Part shown: one piece after another, positions 53,493 through 62,230 of the stretch
How the letters are laid out: every line of letters starts with the position of its first letter
How positions within the stretch are numbered: the stretch's first letter is position 1
Assembly (NCBI RefSeq): GCF_007000325.2
Contig: NZ_CP117268.1
Span: 124,001 to 188,000 of the forward strand
Source: Rhizobium rhododendri
Lineage (GTDB): Bacteria > Pseudomonadota > Alphaproteobacteria > Rhizobiales > Rhizobiaceae
Length of the DNA stretch: 64,000 bases
Direction: 5' to 3'
The notes under the pieces: generated by a model
Told to the model about the DNA's origin: nothing
The model's database searches: none
What the model saw: the letters and a program-made list of their open reading frames with translations, nothing else
Position numbers and translations under genes: made by a program

Positions 53493-54194
53493 TCAGACGT
53501 CCGGGTGAAAGCGACGAGCGAACCGCCTGAAGGCCTCCATCTCATCCTCCGTCACATGCTGTCCGCTGAACGCCAGGACGTAGGATTCCACATAGGTAAA
53601 CCTGACCTTCATGCTCTCCGGTACATCGAGCGCATAGTGACCGATCTGCGTGAAATAGAGGACCCGTGCCCTAACAAGAGCTTCCTTGGCGGGGTAGCCG
53701 TGGCGAATGAACATCTTCTGTAAAGCGTCTACGCGCTGATCGTCTGCCTGTACCACCACGGCGTTCACGGACGAGGAACGCTTAGCCCAAAACCGCACCG
53801 CCATATCGAGCTGGAAGTCGAAAAGGCTGGCGTCCACCCAGCATTCGAAGACGTTGAGGATTGCCTGCGTTATCGTGTCTGCCGGTCGCATGGCACGCTC
53901 GATGATGGGGCCCGTGTTCTTGCGGAGCCACAAATCGAGCATCTGGGCGTGAAGGTCCTTGGTGTTCTTGAAGAAGAAATAGAAGCTCGAGCGGGACACG
54001 CCGAGTGTCTTGGCAATGATCTGAACCTTGACACGATCTATCCCGTCGCTGATCAGCGCCTGGATGGACAGGTCGAGCCATTCCTCCTTCGTCGTGCGGC
54101 CAACCCTCTCTGGGGCATCGGCCTTTACCCTGGTGTTGCTGCTACTCATGCCTGCACCCGTAGTTTCATCTTCGCTCATTATCAAATAGCCCAT
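53493..54194 (-). CDS. TetR-family transcriptional regulator
   Basis: 233 aa in the longest frame; ATG 54179 or 54149 (GGGTGCAGG upstream) may be the true start. The helix-turn-helix is KVQIIAKTLGVSRSSFYFFF (about 57-76), followed by a helical ligand domain. It sits between the flavoenzyme gene and the divergent peptide-type binding protein, and identical palindromes precede both. It is therefore a probable local repressor responding to the transported or oxidised compound. Confidence 0.87.
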   Translation of the reverse strand: MGYLIMSEDETTGAGMSSSNTRVKADAPERVGRTTKEEWLDLSIQALISDGIDRVKVQIIAKTLGVSRSSFYFFFKNTKDLHAQMLDLWLRKNTGPIIERAMRPADTITQAILNVFECWVDASLFDFQLDMAVRFWAKRSSSVNAVVVQADDQRVDALQKMFIRHGYPAKEALVRARVLYFTQIGHYALDVPESMKVRFTYVESYVLAFSGQHVTEDEMEAFRRFARRFHPDV

Positions 54195-54242
54195 GCGCCG
54201 GATAAAGTTCTGGCGAAATGCAGGATTGACGAGCCGTTATAA

Positions 54243-54258
54243 TGGACATTAGTGTCTA
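54243..54258 (+). promoter_or_regulatory. TetR-type operator in front of tetR and the binding-protein gene
   Basis: TGGACATTAGTGTCTA contains GACATTAGTGTC, the exact reverse complement of the core at 53434-53445. It lies between the divergent tetR and binding-protein starts, so it could control both. Confidence 0.75.
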
Positions 54259-54320
54259 TGGAAACTGCTCGTCTAGAGATGATCCGTCCGTTGTGCACTT
54301 TATCGAAAAGGGGATGCCGA

Positions 54321-55913
54321 ATGACGTCGAAGTTTGGAAATGAGAACCGGGACCCCCTTTCGACGGTTCAGTCTGCCGAAGGCGTGACTAGGCGTACCGT
54401 CTTGCAGGGTTCGCTCGCAGGCGCCGCATTGATGTTTACGGGCAGCGGCGCATTTGCACAGGCTGCAACACCCAAGAGCGGCGGCCATCTGAAGATCGCC
54501 ATGAACGGCGGCGCGTCGACCGATGCGCTCGACCCGGCAAGCTACATCAGCGCCCTGCAATTTGTGCTGGCCCGCAGCTGGGGCGATACCCTGGTCGAGA
54601 CCGACCCGACGACCGGCAAGGCGGTTCCGGCTCTGGCTGAATCATGGGAGACGACCGATGGCGGAACGACCTGGTCGTTCAAGATCCGGAAGAACGTGCG
54701 CTTTCATAATGGCGATGCGCTGAAAGTCGAGGACGTCGTCGAGACGCTGCGCCGCCACAGCGACAAAGCCTCCAAATCAGGCGCGCTCGGCTACCTCGCC
54801 AGCATCAAGTCCGTAGAGGCTTCGGGCGAGAATGTCGTCGTGACGCTGACCGAGCAAAACCGCGACCTGCCGCTGATCTTCAGCGTCTACAACCTCGTCA
54901 TCCAGCCGAACGGTGGCAGGGGCGATCCCAATGCCGGTATCGGCACCGGTCCCTTCAAGATCGTCCGCAACAATCCCGGCGTCCAAATCCTGCTTGAGAA
55001 GAACAAGGACGACTGGCATCCCAACCGTGGCTGGGTCGACAGTGTCGAGATCCTGGCGATTGCCGACGTATCGGCGCGAACGGCCGCTCTGGCATCAGGG
55101 CAGGTTCATTTCATCAATGCAATCAACCCCAATACGATCCCACTGCTGGGGCGAATGAAGAATATCACCATTCACAACACGCCCGGGCGCAGCCACTATA
55201 CGATGCCCATGCTGGTCGACCAGAAACCGTTCGACAACGTCGATCTTCGCCTTGCTTTGAAATACGCCATCGATCGCAAATTTCTGCTGAAGCAGGTCCT
55301 TGGTGGATACGGGACGCTCGGCAACGACTTTCCTGTGAATGCTGCCTTCGACATGTTTCCCGGCGACATTCCGCAGCGTGAATTCGATCCGGAGAAGGCT
55401 GCCTTCCACTACAAGAAGTCCGGTTTCGACGGGGCCGTTCCAATCTATGCTGCCGACGTCATGCAGGGCGGCGTCGATATGGCGGTCATCCTGCGGGATG
55501 GCGCGGCGAAGGCCGGCATCAAGGTCGCCGTCAACCGCGTTCCGACGGACGGCTACTGGAGCGGCGTCTGGCGCAACAAGCCTTTCTGCGTCTCGTTTTT
55601 CGGAACGCGCCTGACGCAGGACCTGATCTATTCGCTCGAATTCTATTCGAAATCAGCAAGCAACGAGTCGAAGTTCGACAATGCGAAATTCGACACGCTG
55701 CTGCTGGCCGCACGGGCCGAAGCAGACGAAGCGAAGCGCAAGGAGATGTACCGTGATATGGCACTCCTCGTGCGCGACGAGTCGGGTTCGATCATTCCCG
55801 TGTTCAACAACTACCTGAATGCGTCGAGCCCCGCCCTGAAGGGCTTCGTACCGGACGTCGGCAACGATCTCAGCAACGGATACATCGCATCACGCGTCTG
55901 GCTGGAGAGCTGA
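54321..55913 (+). CDS. Tat-exported peptide/nickel-type (family 5) solute-binding protein
   Basis: 530 aa from ATG 54321, with AAGGGGA upstream. A twin-arginine signal (VTRRTVLQGSLAGAALMFTG) precedes the mature protein. Family 5 hallmarks are LVETDPTTGKAVPALAESWE, TWSFKIRKNVRFHNG and ALKYAIDRKFLLKQVLGG. No peptide-type permease or ATPase genes lie nearby, so it is an orphan that must use a transporter encoded elsewhere or act otherwise. It shares an operator with the dehydrogenase region, so its ligand may be linked to N-methylated amino acids. Confidence 0.88.
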   Translation: MTSKFGNENRDPLSTVQSAEGVTRRTVLQGSLAGAALMFTGSGAFAQAATPKSGGHLKIAMNGGASTDALDPASYISALQFVLARSWGDTLVETDPTTGKAVPALAESWETTDGGTTWSFKIRKNVRFHNGDALKVEDVVETLRRHSDKASKSGALGYLASIKSVEASGENVVVTLTEQNRDLPLIFSVYNLVIQPNGGRGDPNAGIGTGPFKIVRNNPGVQILLEKNKDDWHPNRGWVDSVEILAIADVSARTAALASGQVHFINAINPNTIPLLGRMKNITIHNTPGRSHYTMPMLVDQKPFDNVDLRLALKYAIDRKFLLKQVLGGYGTLGNDFPVNAAFDMFPGDIPQREFDPEKAAFHYKKSGFDGAVPIYAADVMQGGVDMAVILRDGAAKAGIKVAVNRVPTDGYWSGVWRNKPFCVSFFGTRLTQDLIYSLEFYSKSASNESKFDNAKFDTLLLAARAEADEAKRKEMYRDMALLVRDESGSIIPVFNNYLNASSPALKGFVPDVGNDLSNGYIASRVWLES

Positions 55914-56097
55914 GGCAATCGGCGTGATCGTTGTCTGATCGATTATCGCGCCGACCGTTCATCCCGCAATACTTCCGCGTTCGCCTCTCAGCGGACGACG
56001 AATTTCTATTGCTGTGGCTTTCCGCGGGTCGCACGAAAAAAAGATTGACCTGATAGCAGATGTCAGACCAATCTATCGGCAACAAGGGAACGAACGT

Positions 56098-56793
56098 TTG
56101 CTGACACCATTGCCTACTCAGGATCGGACGCGCCAGGTCATCGATGCGTTGTCCGATTTCATAGAGAAAACCAACCTCCAATCCGGCGACCAACTGCCGA
56201 CCGAGCGCGAGATGATGGGTGCCTTGTCCGTCGGTCGCTCGACCATTCGCGAGGTCATGACCCACTTCCAGGCGCTTGGGGTCGTAGAGACGCGCAAGGG
56301 GAGTGGCACCTACCTGCTGAAGCCGGTTTCCAAGGCAACGATCCATATGCCGCTGTCAATGGACACCACGCATTTGCGCGACGTCCTGTTGCAGACACTC
56401 GAGGTTCGGCGCGGTATCGAATGCGAAGCTGGGATGGTGGCTGCCAGGAAGCGCACTCCGGAAGATCTTGCGATCATCGAGGAAAAGCTCGACGAGATGG
56501 AGCGCGTCCACATCGCCAAGGGCGCCTCCGGCCCCGAAGACCTGGCGTTTCACCTCGCCGTCTATGACGCCACCCACAATCCACTATTCAAGCAGTTGCT
56601 GGAGCAGATGCGGGGCACCTTCGAGCGCTTCTGGACCCATCCTTTCGACCGGGAAGACTTTGCGCGTCGGTCGTTTCCGTTCCACCGCACCCTGTTCAAC
56701 ACGATCGTGGCACAGGATCCGGAGGCAGCGCGCCTCGAAACATTGAAGATTCTCGACGTCGTCGAGGAAGACATCAAGGAAATGTCAAAATGA
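56098..56793 (+). CDS. GntR-family (FadR/FCD-type) regulator
   Basis: 231 aa from TTG 56098, chosen because AAGGGAA lies seven bases upstream; a longer frame from GTG 56014 exists. The winged helix is LPTEREMMGALSVGRSTIRE, then FQALGVVETRKGSGTYL. The C-terminal FCD domain (about 90-225) is helical with metal-binding His (FHLAVYDATHNPLFKQL). A half-palindrome TGTCAGACCA lies 28 bases upstream at 56061-56070 and resembles FadR-type sites. Its stop overlaps the next gene by four bases, so it is part of the operon it probably controls. Confidence 0.85.
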   Translation: MLTPLPTQDRTRQVIDALSDFIEKTNLQSGDQLPTEREMMGALSVGRSTIREVMTHFQALGVVETRKGSGTYLLKPVSKATIHMPLSMDTTHLRDVLLQTLEVRRGIECEAGMVAARKRTPEDLAIIEEKLDEMERVHIAKGASGPEDLAFHLAVYDATHNPLFKQLLEQMRGTFERFWTHPFDREDFARRSFPFHRTLFNTIVAQDPEAARLETLKILDVVEEDIKEMSK

Positions 56794-57956
56794 CCGCAGA
56801 GCTCGGGCCATTCGATCTCACATCACTGATTACCGCTCATGACGAAGGCAATTATGCCGAAGCGGTGGTGCCTCCGATCTTCCAGACATCGCTTTTCACC
56901 TTCTCCGATTACGACGATATGATCGCCTCCTATCGCGGCGAAAAGGTCCGGCCCATCTACACCCGCGGCCTGAACCCGACGGTCCGGATGTTCGAGGAGA
57001 TGCTGGCCAAGCTCGAGGCGGCCGAGGATGCGCTCGGATTTGCCAGCGGCATGTCGGCGATCTCGTCAGCCGTGCTCACATTCGTCGAACCGGGCGACCG
57101 GATCGTCGCCGTCAAGCATATCTACCCCGATGCCTTTCGCCTGTTCGGCACGATCCTCAAGCGCATGAAGGTCGAGGTGACCTATGTCGATGGTCGCGAC
57201 GAGGAGGCCGTCGCAAAGGCGCTTCCGGGCGCCAAGGTATTCTACATGGAAAGCCCGACCAGCTGGGTGATGGAAGCCCACGACGTCGGCGCCCTTGCAA
57301 CGCTCGCCAGGCAGCACGGTGTCGTTTCGATGATCGACAACAGCTGGGCCAGCCCCTTTTTCCAGCAGCCGCTGACGCTGGGCGTCGATCTGGTCATTCA
57401 TTCCGCCTCCAAATATCTCGGCGGCCATAGCGATGTCGTCGCTGGCGTTGTCGCGGGCTCGAAGGCGCTGATCGCAAGGATAAAGGCCGAGGCCTACCCC
57501 TATCTCGGCGGCAAGCTTTCGCCTTTCGATGCCTGGTTGCTCATCCGCGGCATGCGCACATTACCGCTGCGCATGAAGGCGCACGAAGCCGCAGCCATGA
57601 CGATCGCCAGACGGCTGCAGAACCTCGACGTCGTCGAGGAGGTCTGCCATCCCGGCCTTGCCAACCGATTGCCGGCAGGCCTCAACGGCACGTCCGGCCT
57701 GTTCTCTTTCATTTTCCGCGAGGGCGTCGATATCCGGGCCTTCTCCGACCATCTCAGGCTTTTCAAGCTGGGCGTGAGCTGGGGTGGCCACGAGAGCCTC
57801 ATCGTGCCCGGCGAAGTCGTCCTGCAGCAGAAGGCCCAGCCCAATTCCGCGCACACCTTCGGGATCAGCGCGCGGTCCGTCCGCCTGCATGTCGGTCTCG
57901 AAGGAAGCGAGGCCTTGTGGAGAGATATCGAGGAAGCAATCGCTGCAGCCTCGTAG
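56790..57956 (+). CDS. Cys/Met-metabolism PLP enzyme (cystathionine beta-lyase/gamma-lyase family)
   Basis: 388 aa. The family N-terminus has VVPPIFQTSLFTF and IYTRGLNPTVRMFEEMLAKL (phosphate-binding Tyr/Arg). The cofactor Tyr-equivalent region is GFASGMSAISSAVL. The Schiff-base Lys is near 208 in IHSASKYLGGHSDVVAG, and the C-terminal SWGGHESLIVP is diagnostic of cystathionine beta-lyase-like members. It cleaves or forms C-S or similar bonds on amino-acid substrates. It lies between a GntR regulator and a CUT1-type transporter, an unusual partner, and overlaps the regulator stop. Confidence 0.88.
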   Translation: MTAELGPFDLTSLITAHDEGNYAEAVVPPIFQTSLFTFSDYDDMIASYRGEKVRPIYTRGLNPTVRMFEEMLAKLEAAEDALGFASGMSAISSAVLTFVEPGDRIVAVKHIYPDAFRLFGTILKRMKVEVTYVDGRDEEAVAKALPGAKVFYMESPTSWVMEAHDVGALATLARQHGVVSMIDNSWASPFFQQPLTLGVDLVIHSASKYLGGHSDVVAGVVAGSKALIARIKAEAYPYLGGKLSPFDAWLLIRGMRTLPLRMKAHEAAAMTIARRLQNLDVVEEVCHPGLANRLPAGLNGTSGLFSFIFREGVDIRAFSDHLRLFKLGVSWGGHESLIVPGEVVLQQKAQPNSAHTFGISARSVRLHVGLEGSEALWRDIEEAIAAAS

Positions 57957-57996
57957 GAACCATCAACAGGAAGAAAAACCGAAAAGGGGGAATAGC

Positions 57997-59256
57997 ATGA
58001 AAAGACTGATAACAGCGGCACTCTTTACCGCGATGATGGCGGGAACCGCGTTCGCCGATACGACACTCAAGCTCGTCGAAGTCATCACCAGCCCCGAGCG
58101 TACCGAGACGCTCAAATCGCTCGTTGGCAAGTTCGAAGCGGCCAACCCCGGCACCAAGGTCGATATCATTTCGCTGCCCTGGAACGAAGCCTTCCAGAAA
58201 TTCGCAACGATGGTCTCGGCCGGCGATACGCCCGATGTCATGGAGATGCCGGATACCTGGCTGTCGCTCTATGGCAATAACGGTATGCTCGAAAGCCTCG
58301 AGCCCTATCTGGCGAAATGGGAGCACACCAAGGAACTGACGCCACGTGCGCTGGAACTCGGCCGGGACGTCAAGAACACCGCCTACATGCTACCCTACGG
58401 CTTCTACCTGCGCGCGATGTTCTACAACAAGAAGCTGTTGGCACAGGCCGGCATTTCCGAGCCACCGAAGACCATGGACGATTTCGTCAAAGCCTCCGCG
58501 GCGGTCTCGAAGATCCCCGGAAAATACGGCTACTGCATGCGCGGCGGCCCCGGCGGCCTTAATGGCTGGATGATCTTTGCGGCCTCCATGGCGGGCGACA
58601 ACACGTATTTCAAGCCGGACGGCACGTCGACCATGAACGACGAAGGCTGGGCCAAGGGCATTGAGTGGATGGTCGATCTCTACAAAAGGGGATATGCGCC
58701 AAAGGATAGCGTCAACTGGGGCTTCAATGAGGTCGTAGCCGGCTTCTATTCGGGCACCTGCGCCTTCCTCGACCAGGATCCGGATGCACTGATCGCCGTT
58801 GCCGAGCGCATGAGCAAGGACGATTTCGGCGTCGCGCCCTTGCCGAAGGGACCGTCCGGCAAGTCTTTCCCGACGATCGGCTATGCTGGCTGGTCGATGT
58901 TTGCGACAACCCAGAACAAGGACCTGTCCTGGAAGCTGATCGCCACCCTCGAGGGCCAGGAAGGCAACCTCGAATGGAACAAGAAGATCGGTGCGCTGCC
59001 GGCCTATACATCGGCAGAGAAGGATCCGTTCTATGCCGGTGACCAGTTCAAGGGCTGGTTCGAGGAACTGGCCGACAAGAACACGGTGCCGACTGTCATG
59101 CCGACCTATCTGGAGGAATTTGCCTTCTTCAAGGATTCGCTGGCCATCAAGACCTCGCAGCAGGCTTTGCTGGGCGATATCTCCGCCAAGGATCTTGCCG
59201 ATCAATGGGCCGACTATCTGACCAAGGCGCAGCAGAAATTTCTCTCCAAGAAATAG
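57997..59256 (+). CDS. CUT1-type extracellular solute-binding protein
   Basis: 419 aa from ATG 57997 (AAAAGGGGG upstream) with a Sec signal (MKRLITAALFTAMMAGTAFA). It is a family 1 binding protein: VDIISLPWNEAFQKFATMVS, AGDTPDVMEMPDTWLSLYG and LPYGFYLRAMFYNKKLL. It is the third gene of the operon and first of the transporter genes. The family usually binds carbohydrates, but the PLP lyase next door suggests an amino-acid-sugar or sulfur compound. Confidence 0.9.
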   Translation: MKRLITAALFTAMMAGTAFADTTLKLVEVITSPERTETLKSLVGKFEAANPGTKVDIISLPWNEAFQKFATMVSAGDTPDVMEMPDTWLSLYGNNGMLESLEPYLAKWEHTKELTPRALELGRDVKNTAYMLPYGFYLRAMFYNKKLLAQAGISEPPKTMDDFVKASAAVSKIPGKYGYCMRGGPGGLNGWMIFAASMAGDNTYFKPDGTSTMNDEGWAKGIEWMVDLYKRGYAPKDSVNWGFNEVVAGFYSGTCAFLDQDPDALIAVAERMSKDDFGVAPLPKGPSGKSFPTIGYAGWSMFATTQNKDLSWKLIATLEGQEGNLEWNKKIGALPAYTSAEKDPFYAGDQFKGWFEELADKNTVPTVMPTYLEEFAFFKDSLAIKTSQQALLGDISAKDLADQWADYLTKAQQKFLSKK

Positions 59257-59265
59257 GGCTTGATG

Positions 59266-59293
59266 CGGCGACGGAGCAATCCGTCGCCGTTTT
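59266..59293 (+). terminator. Attenuator-like hairpin after the binding-protein gene
   Basis: CGGCGACGGA (59266-59275) pairs perfectly with TCCGTCGCCG (59280-59289) around GCAA, followed by TTTTC. It lies within an operon, ten bases after the binding-protein stop, so partial termination or 3' protection is likely rather than full stop. Confidence 0.75.
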
Positions 59294-59349
59294 CGCACAC
59301 ACTGTTGCTAGCCGCATTGCCGCTGCAAACCTGAACGGACCTTTGGCCG

Positions 59350-60285
59350 ATGACCATGACCGCCTATACCGATGACAGGCGTCGAGACCGCAGGCCCTGG
59401 AAAAAGCGGCTCGCCGATGCCTCGGAACCCTATCTCTACAGTGCACCGGCACTGATCCTGATCGTCGCCGTCATGCTGGTGCCGCTGGTGATTGGCGTCT
59501 CTTATGCCTTCCGGGATGTCCAGCTGCTGAAACCGTTTTCCGGCGGCTTCATCGGCCTCGATCACTTTCGCGATCTTTCCAAAGATGCAGCCTTTTACGG
59601 CGCGCTGAGAAACACCCTGTGGTGGACCGGCGCATCGGTCGTCCTGCAATTTGCCTTCGGGCTGATCCTTGCCCTGCTGCTGGACAAGCCATTCTGGGGG
59701 CGTGGCCTCGTCCAGGCCCTGGTGTTCCTGCCCTGGGCCGTGCCCTCCTTTCTGGCCGGTCTCAACTGGGCCTGGCTCTTCAATCCGGTGATCGGACCGA
59801 TCCCGCATTGGCTGTTCGCACTCGGCCTGATGGATCAGCCCGACAACATCCTGTCCAACCCGCATTATGCGATGTGGGGGCCGATCGTTGCCAATGTCTG
59901 GTGGGGGATTCCGTTTTTCGCGATCACGCTTCTGGCCGCGCTGCAGGCAATCCCGCGCGATCTCTACGAGGCGGCCTCCATCGATGGGGCCAGCTGGTTC
60001 CAGCGGTTCCAATCGATCACGCTTCCATTCCTGGCACCGACCATCGCCATCACCGTCCTGCTGCGAACGGTCTGGGTCTCCAATTTCGCTGACCTCATCG
60101 TCGTCATGACCGGCGGTGGCCCTGCTGATCGTACGCAGATCGTCGCCAGCTACATCTTCACCCAGGCCTTCAAGCGGCTGGATTTTGGTTATGCGTCGGC
60201 CATCGCGCTGGTGCTGCTGGTGCTGTTGCTCGCCTATTCGATGGTGATCATTCTGCTCCGGCAGACATTGCTGAACAAGGACTAG
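59350..60285 (+). CDS. CUT1-type ABC permease (MalF-like)
   Basis: 311 aa with six predicted helices. The first is YSAPALILIVAVMLVPLVIG. The EAA motif is YEAASIDGASWFQRFQ. A basic N-terminal tail (DDRRRDRRPWKKRL) sets the inside-positive orientation. It follows the binding-protein gene after a hairpin and precedes the second permease by four bases. Confidence 0.9.
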   Translation: MTMTAYTDDRRRDRRPWKKRLADASEPYLYSAPALILIVAVMLVPLVIGVSYAFRDVQLLKPFSGGFIGLDHFRDLSKDAAFYGALRNTLWWTGASVVLQFAFGLILALLLDKPFWGRGLVQALVFLPWAVPSFLAGLNWAWLFNPVIGPIPHWLFALGLMDQPDNILSNPHYAMWGPIVANVWWGIPFFAITLLAALQAIPRDLYEAASIDGASWFQRFQSITLPFLAPTIAITVLLRTVWVSNFADLIVVMTGGGPADRTQIVASYIFTQAFKRLDFGYASAIALVLLVLLLAYSMVIILLRQTLLNKD

Positions 60286-60289
60286 GCCC

Positions 60290-61120
60290 ATGAGACGATC
60301 TTTCCTGCCCATCATCGCCCATCGGCTCGCTATCCTCGTCTACATCGTATTCGCCCTGTTTCCGCTGTTCTGGCTGTTGAAAGTTTCGCTGACGCCGAAC
60401 GACCTCCTCTATACCGAGGGGGTGCGGATGTGGCCTTCGCGCACGACCTGGGAGCACTACGCGTTCGTGCTGGAGCACAGCGATTTTCCGACGTTCTTCA
60501 AAAACAGCGTGATCGTCTCGGCCTCTACCGCCATTGCCGTGACGATCTGCGCGTCATTGGCCGGCTATGCGCTGTCCCGCTTCGATTTTCGGGGCAAATA
60601 CTGGATCGTGGCGCTCATGCTGCTGACGCAGATGTTTCCGCTGGTCATGCTGGTGGCGCCGATCTTCAAGATCCTCTCGCCTCTGCACCTGACAAACAGC
60701 CTGACCGGCCTGGTGATTGTCTACACGGCGTTCAACGTGCCCTTCGCGACCTTCCTGATGCAGTCATTCTTCGACGGCATTCCGAAGGAACTAGAAGAAG
60801 CCGCGATGATCGACGGCGCAACGCAATTCATCGCCTTCCGGCAGATCATCCTGCCGCTGACCTTGCCCGGCATTGCGGCAACGCTCGGCTTCGTTTTCAC
60901 CGCAGCCTGGAGCGAGCTGCTCTTTGCCCTGATGCTGATCAACGGCAACCAGGCGGCCACCTTCCCGGTCGGGCTCTTGACCTTCGTTTCCAAATTCTCG
61001 GTCGATTTCGGTCAGATGATGGCGGCGGGCGTCATGGCACTCATTCCGGCCGGGCTGTTCTTCCTGCTCATTCAACGTTACCTCGTCCAGGGCCTGACGG
61101 CCGGCGCGGTCAAGGGATAG
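60290..61120 (+). CDS. CUT1-type ABC permease (MalG-like)
   Basis: 276 aa with six predicted helices (ILVYIVFALFPLFWLLKVSL first). The EAA motif is LEEAAMIDGATQFIAFRQ. The C-terminus IQRYLVQGLTAGAVKG is typical of MalG-type subunits. Spaced four bases from the MalF-like gene and five from the ATPase gene, so strongly co-translated. Confidence 0.9.
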   Translation: MRRSFLPIIAHRLAILVYIVFALFPLFWLLKVSLTPNDLLYTEGVRMWPSRTTWEHYAFVLEHSDFPTFFKNSVIVSASTAIAVTICASLAGYALSRFDFRGKYWIVALMLLTQMFPLVMLVAPIFKILSPLHLTNSLTGLVIVYTAFNVPFATFLMQSFFDGIPKELEEAAMIDGATQFIAFRQIILPLTLPGIAATLGFVFTAAWSELLFALMLINGNQAATFPVGLLTFVSKFSVDFGQMMAAGVMALIPAGLFFLLIQRYLVQGLTAGAVKG

Positions 61121-61125
61121 TCACC

Positions 61126-62184
61126 ATGGCATCGATCGATATCCAGAACGTCAGGAAGGCCTACGGCCATGTGCAGGTGCTACACGACGTAGACCTGCAG
61201 ATCGAGGACGGCGAATTCATCGTGTTGGTCGGTCCCTCCGGATGCGGAAAGTCCACGCTGCTGCGCATGATCGCCGGTCTCGAGGACGTCACCGGTGGTG
61301 AAATCCGAATCGCCGGTCGCCGGGTCAACGAATTGCACCCGAAGGACCGCGACATCGCCATGGTGTTCCAGTCCTATGCTCTCTACCCGCACATGAATGT
61401 CGCCGGCAACATGAGCTACAGCCTGAAAATCCGGAAGATCGCCAAGGAGAAGATCGCCGCGGCGGTGTCGCTGGCGTCTTCCAAGCTGGGTCTCGATCCG
61501 CTCCTCGAGCGGCGCCCCAAGGCACTGTCCGGCGGACAGAGGCAGCGTGTCGCCATGGGTCGGGCAATCGTGCGGGAGCCAAAGGCGTTTCTCTTCGACG
61601 AACCGCTCTCCAACCTCGATGCGCGTCTGCGCGAACAGATGCGTGCCGAAATCAAGAAACTGCATGCCGATCTGAAAGCGACTTCGATTTACGTCACCCA
61701 TGACCAGATCGAGGCGATGACGCTGGCGGACCGGATCGTCGCCATGCATGGAGGCGTTGTCCAGCAGGTCGGAAGCCCGCTCGAACTCTATGACCGCCCC
61801 GCCAATCTTTTCGTCGCGGGTTTTATCGGCTCTCCCGGCATGAATTTTCTCGAGGCCAGCTACGACGGGCACCAGATGATCCTCGGGGATGGCACTCCAG
61901 TTCCGCTTGCCTCAACACCAATCGTCACGACCGGCGAAAAGGCAACGCTCGGCATCCGCCCGGAACACGTGGTCGTGACACGGAATGGATCTGGTATCAG
62001 TGCCGACGTGGACCTGATAGAGCCGACCGGTTTCGGTATTATCCTCCACCTGAAGCTGCACGGCCTGCCATTCAAGATCTTCACACTCGATCGCGAAACC
62101 ATGTCGATGGGCCCGAAAGTCTCCGTCGCCTTCCCGACCCAGCATCTGCATGTGTTTGACGGCGAAGGAAACAGAGCGACCTGA
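61126..62184 (+). CDS. CUT1-type ABC ATPase (UgpC/MalK-like)
   Basis: 352 aa from ATG 61126; the longer frame is a shadow of the permease. Walker A is GPSGCGKST, the signature LSGGQRQRVAMGRA, Walker B FLFDEPLSNLDARL and the H-loop YVTHDQIEAMT. A TOBE-like C-terminal domain (about 240-352) carries GIRPEHVVVT. It completes the transporter encoded by 57997-62184 and is convergent with the next ABC operon. Confidence 0.92.
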   Translation: MASIDIQNVRKAYGHVQVLHDVDLQIEDGEFIVLVGPSGCGKSTLLRMIAGLEDVTGGEIRIAGRRVNELHPKDRDIAMVFQSYALYPHMNVAGNMSYSLKIRKIAKEKIAAAVSLASSKLGLDPLLERRPKALSGGQRQRVAMGRAIVREPKAFLFDEPLSNLDARLREQMRAEIKKLHADLKATSIYVTHDQIEAMTLADRIVAMHGGVVQQVGSPLELYDRPANLFVAGFIGSPGMNFLEASYDGHQMILGDGTPVPLASTPIVTTGEKATLGIRPEHVVVTRNGSGISADVDLIEPTGFGIILHLKLHGLPFKIFTLDRETMSMGPKVSVAFPTQHLHVFDGEGNRAT

Positions 62185-62230
62185 TCGGCTGTTATGCCGG
62201 AATCCGAGAAGGCGCTGCTGTGTCAACGAC

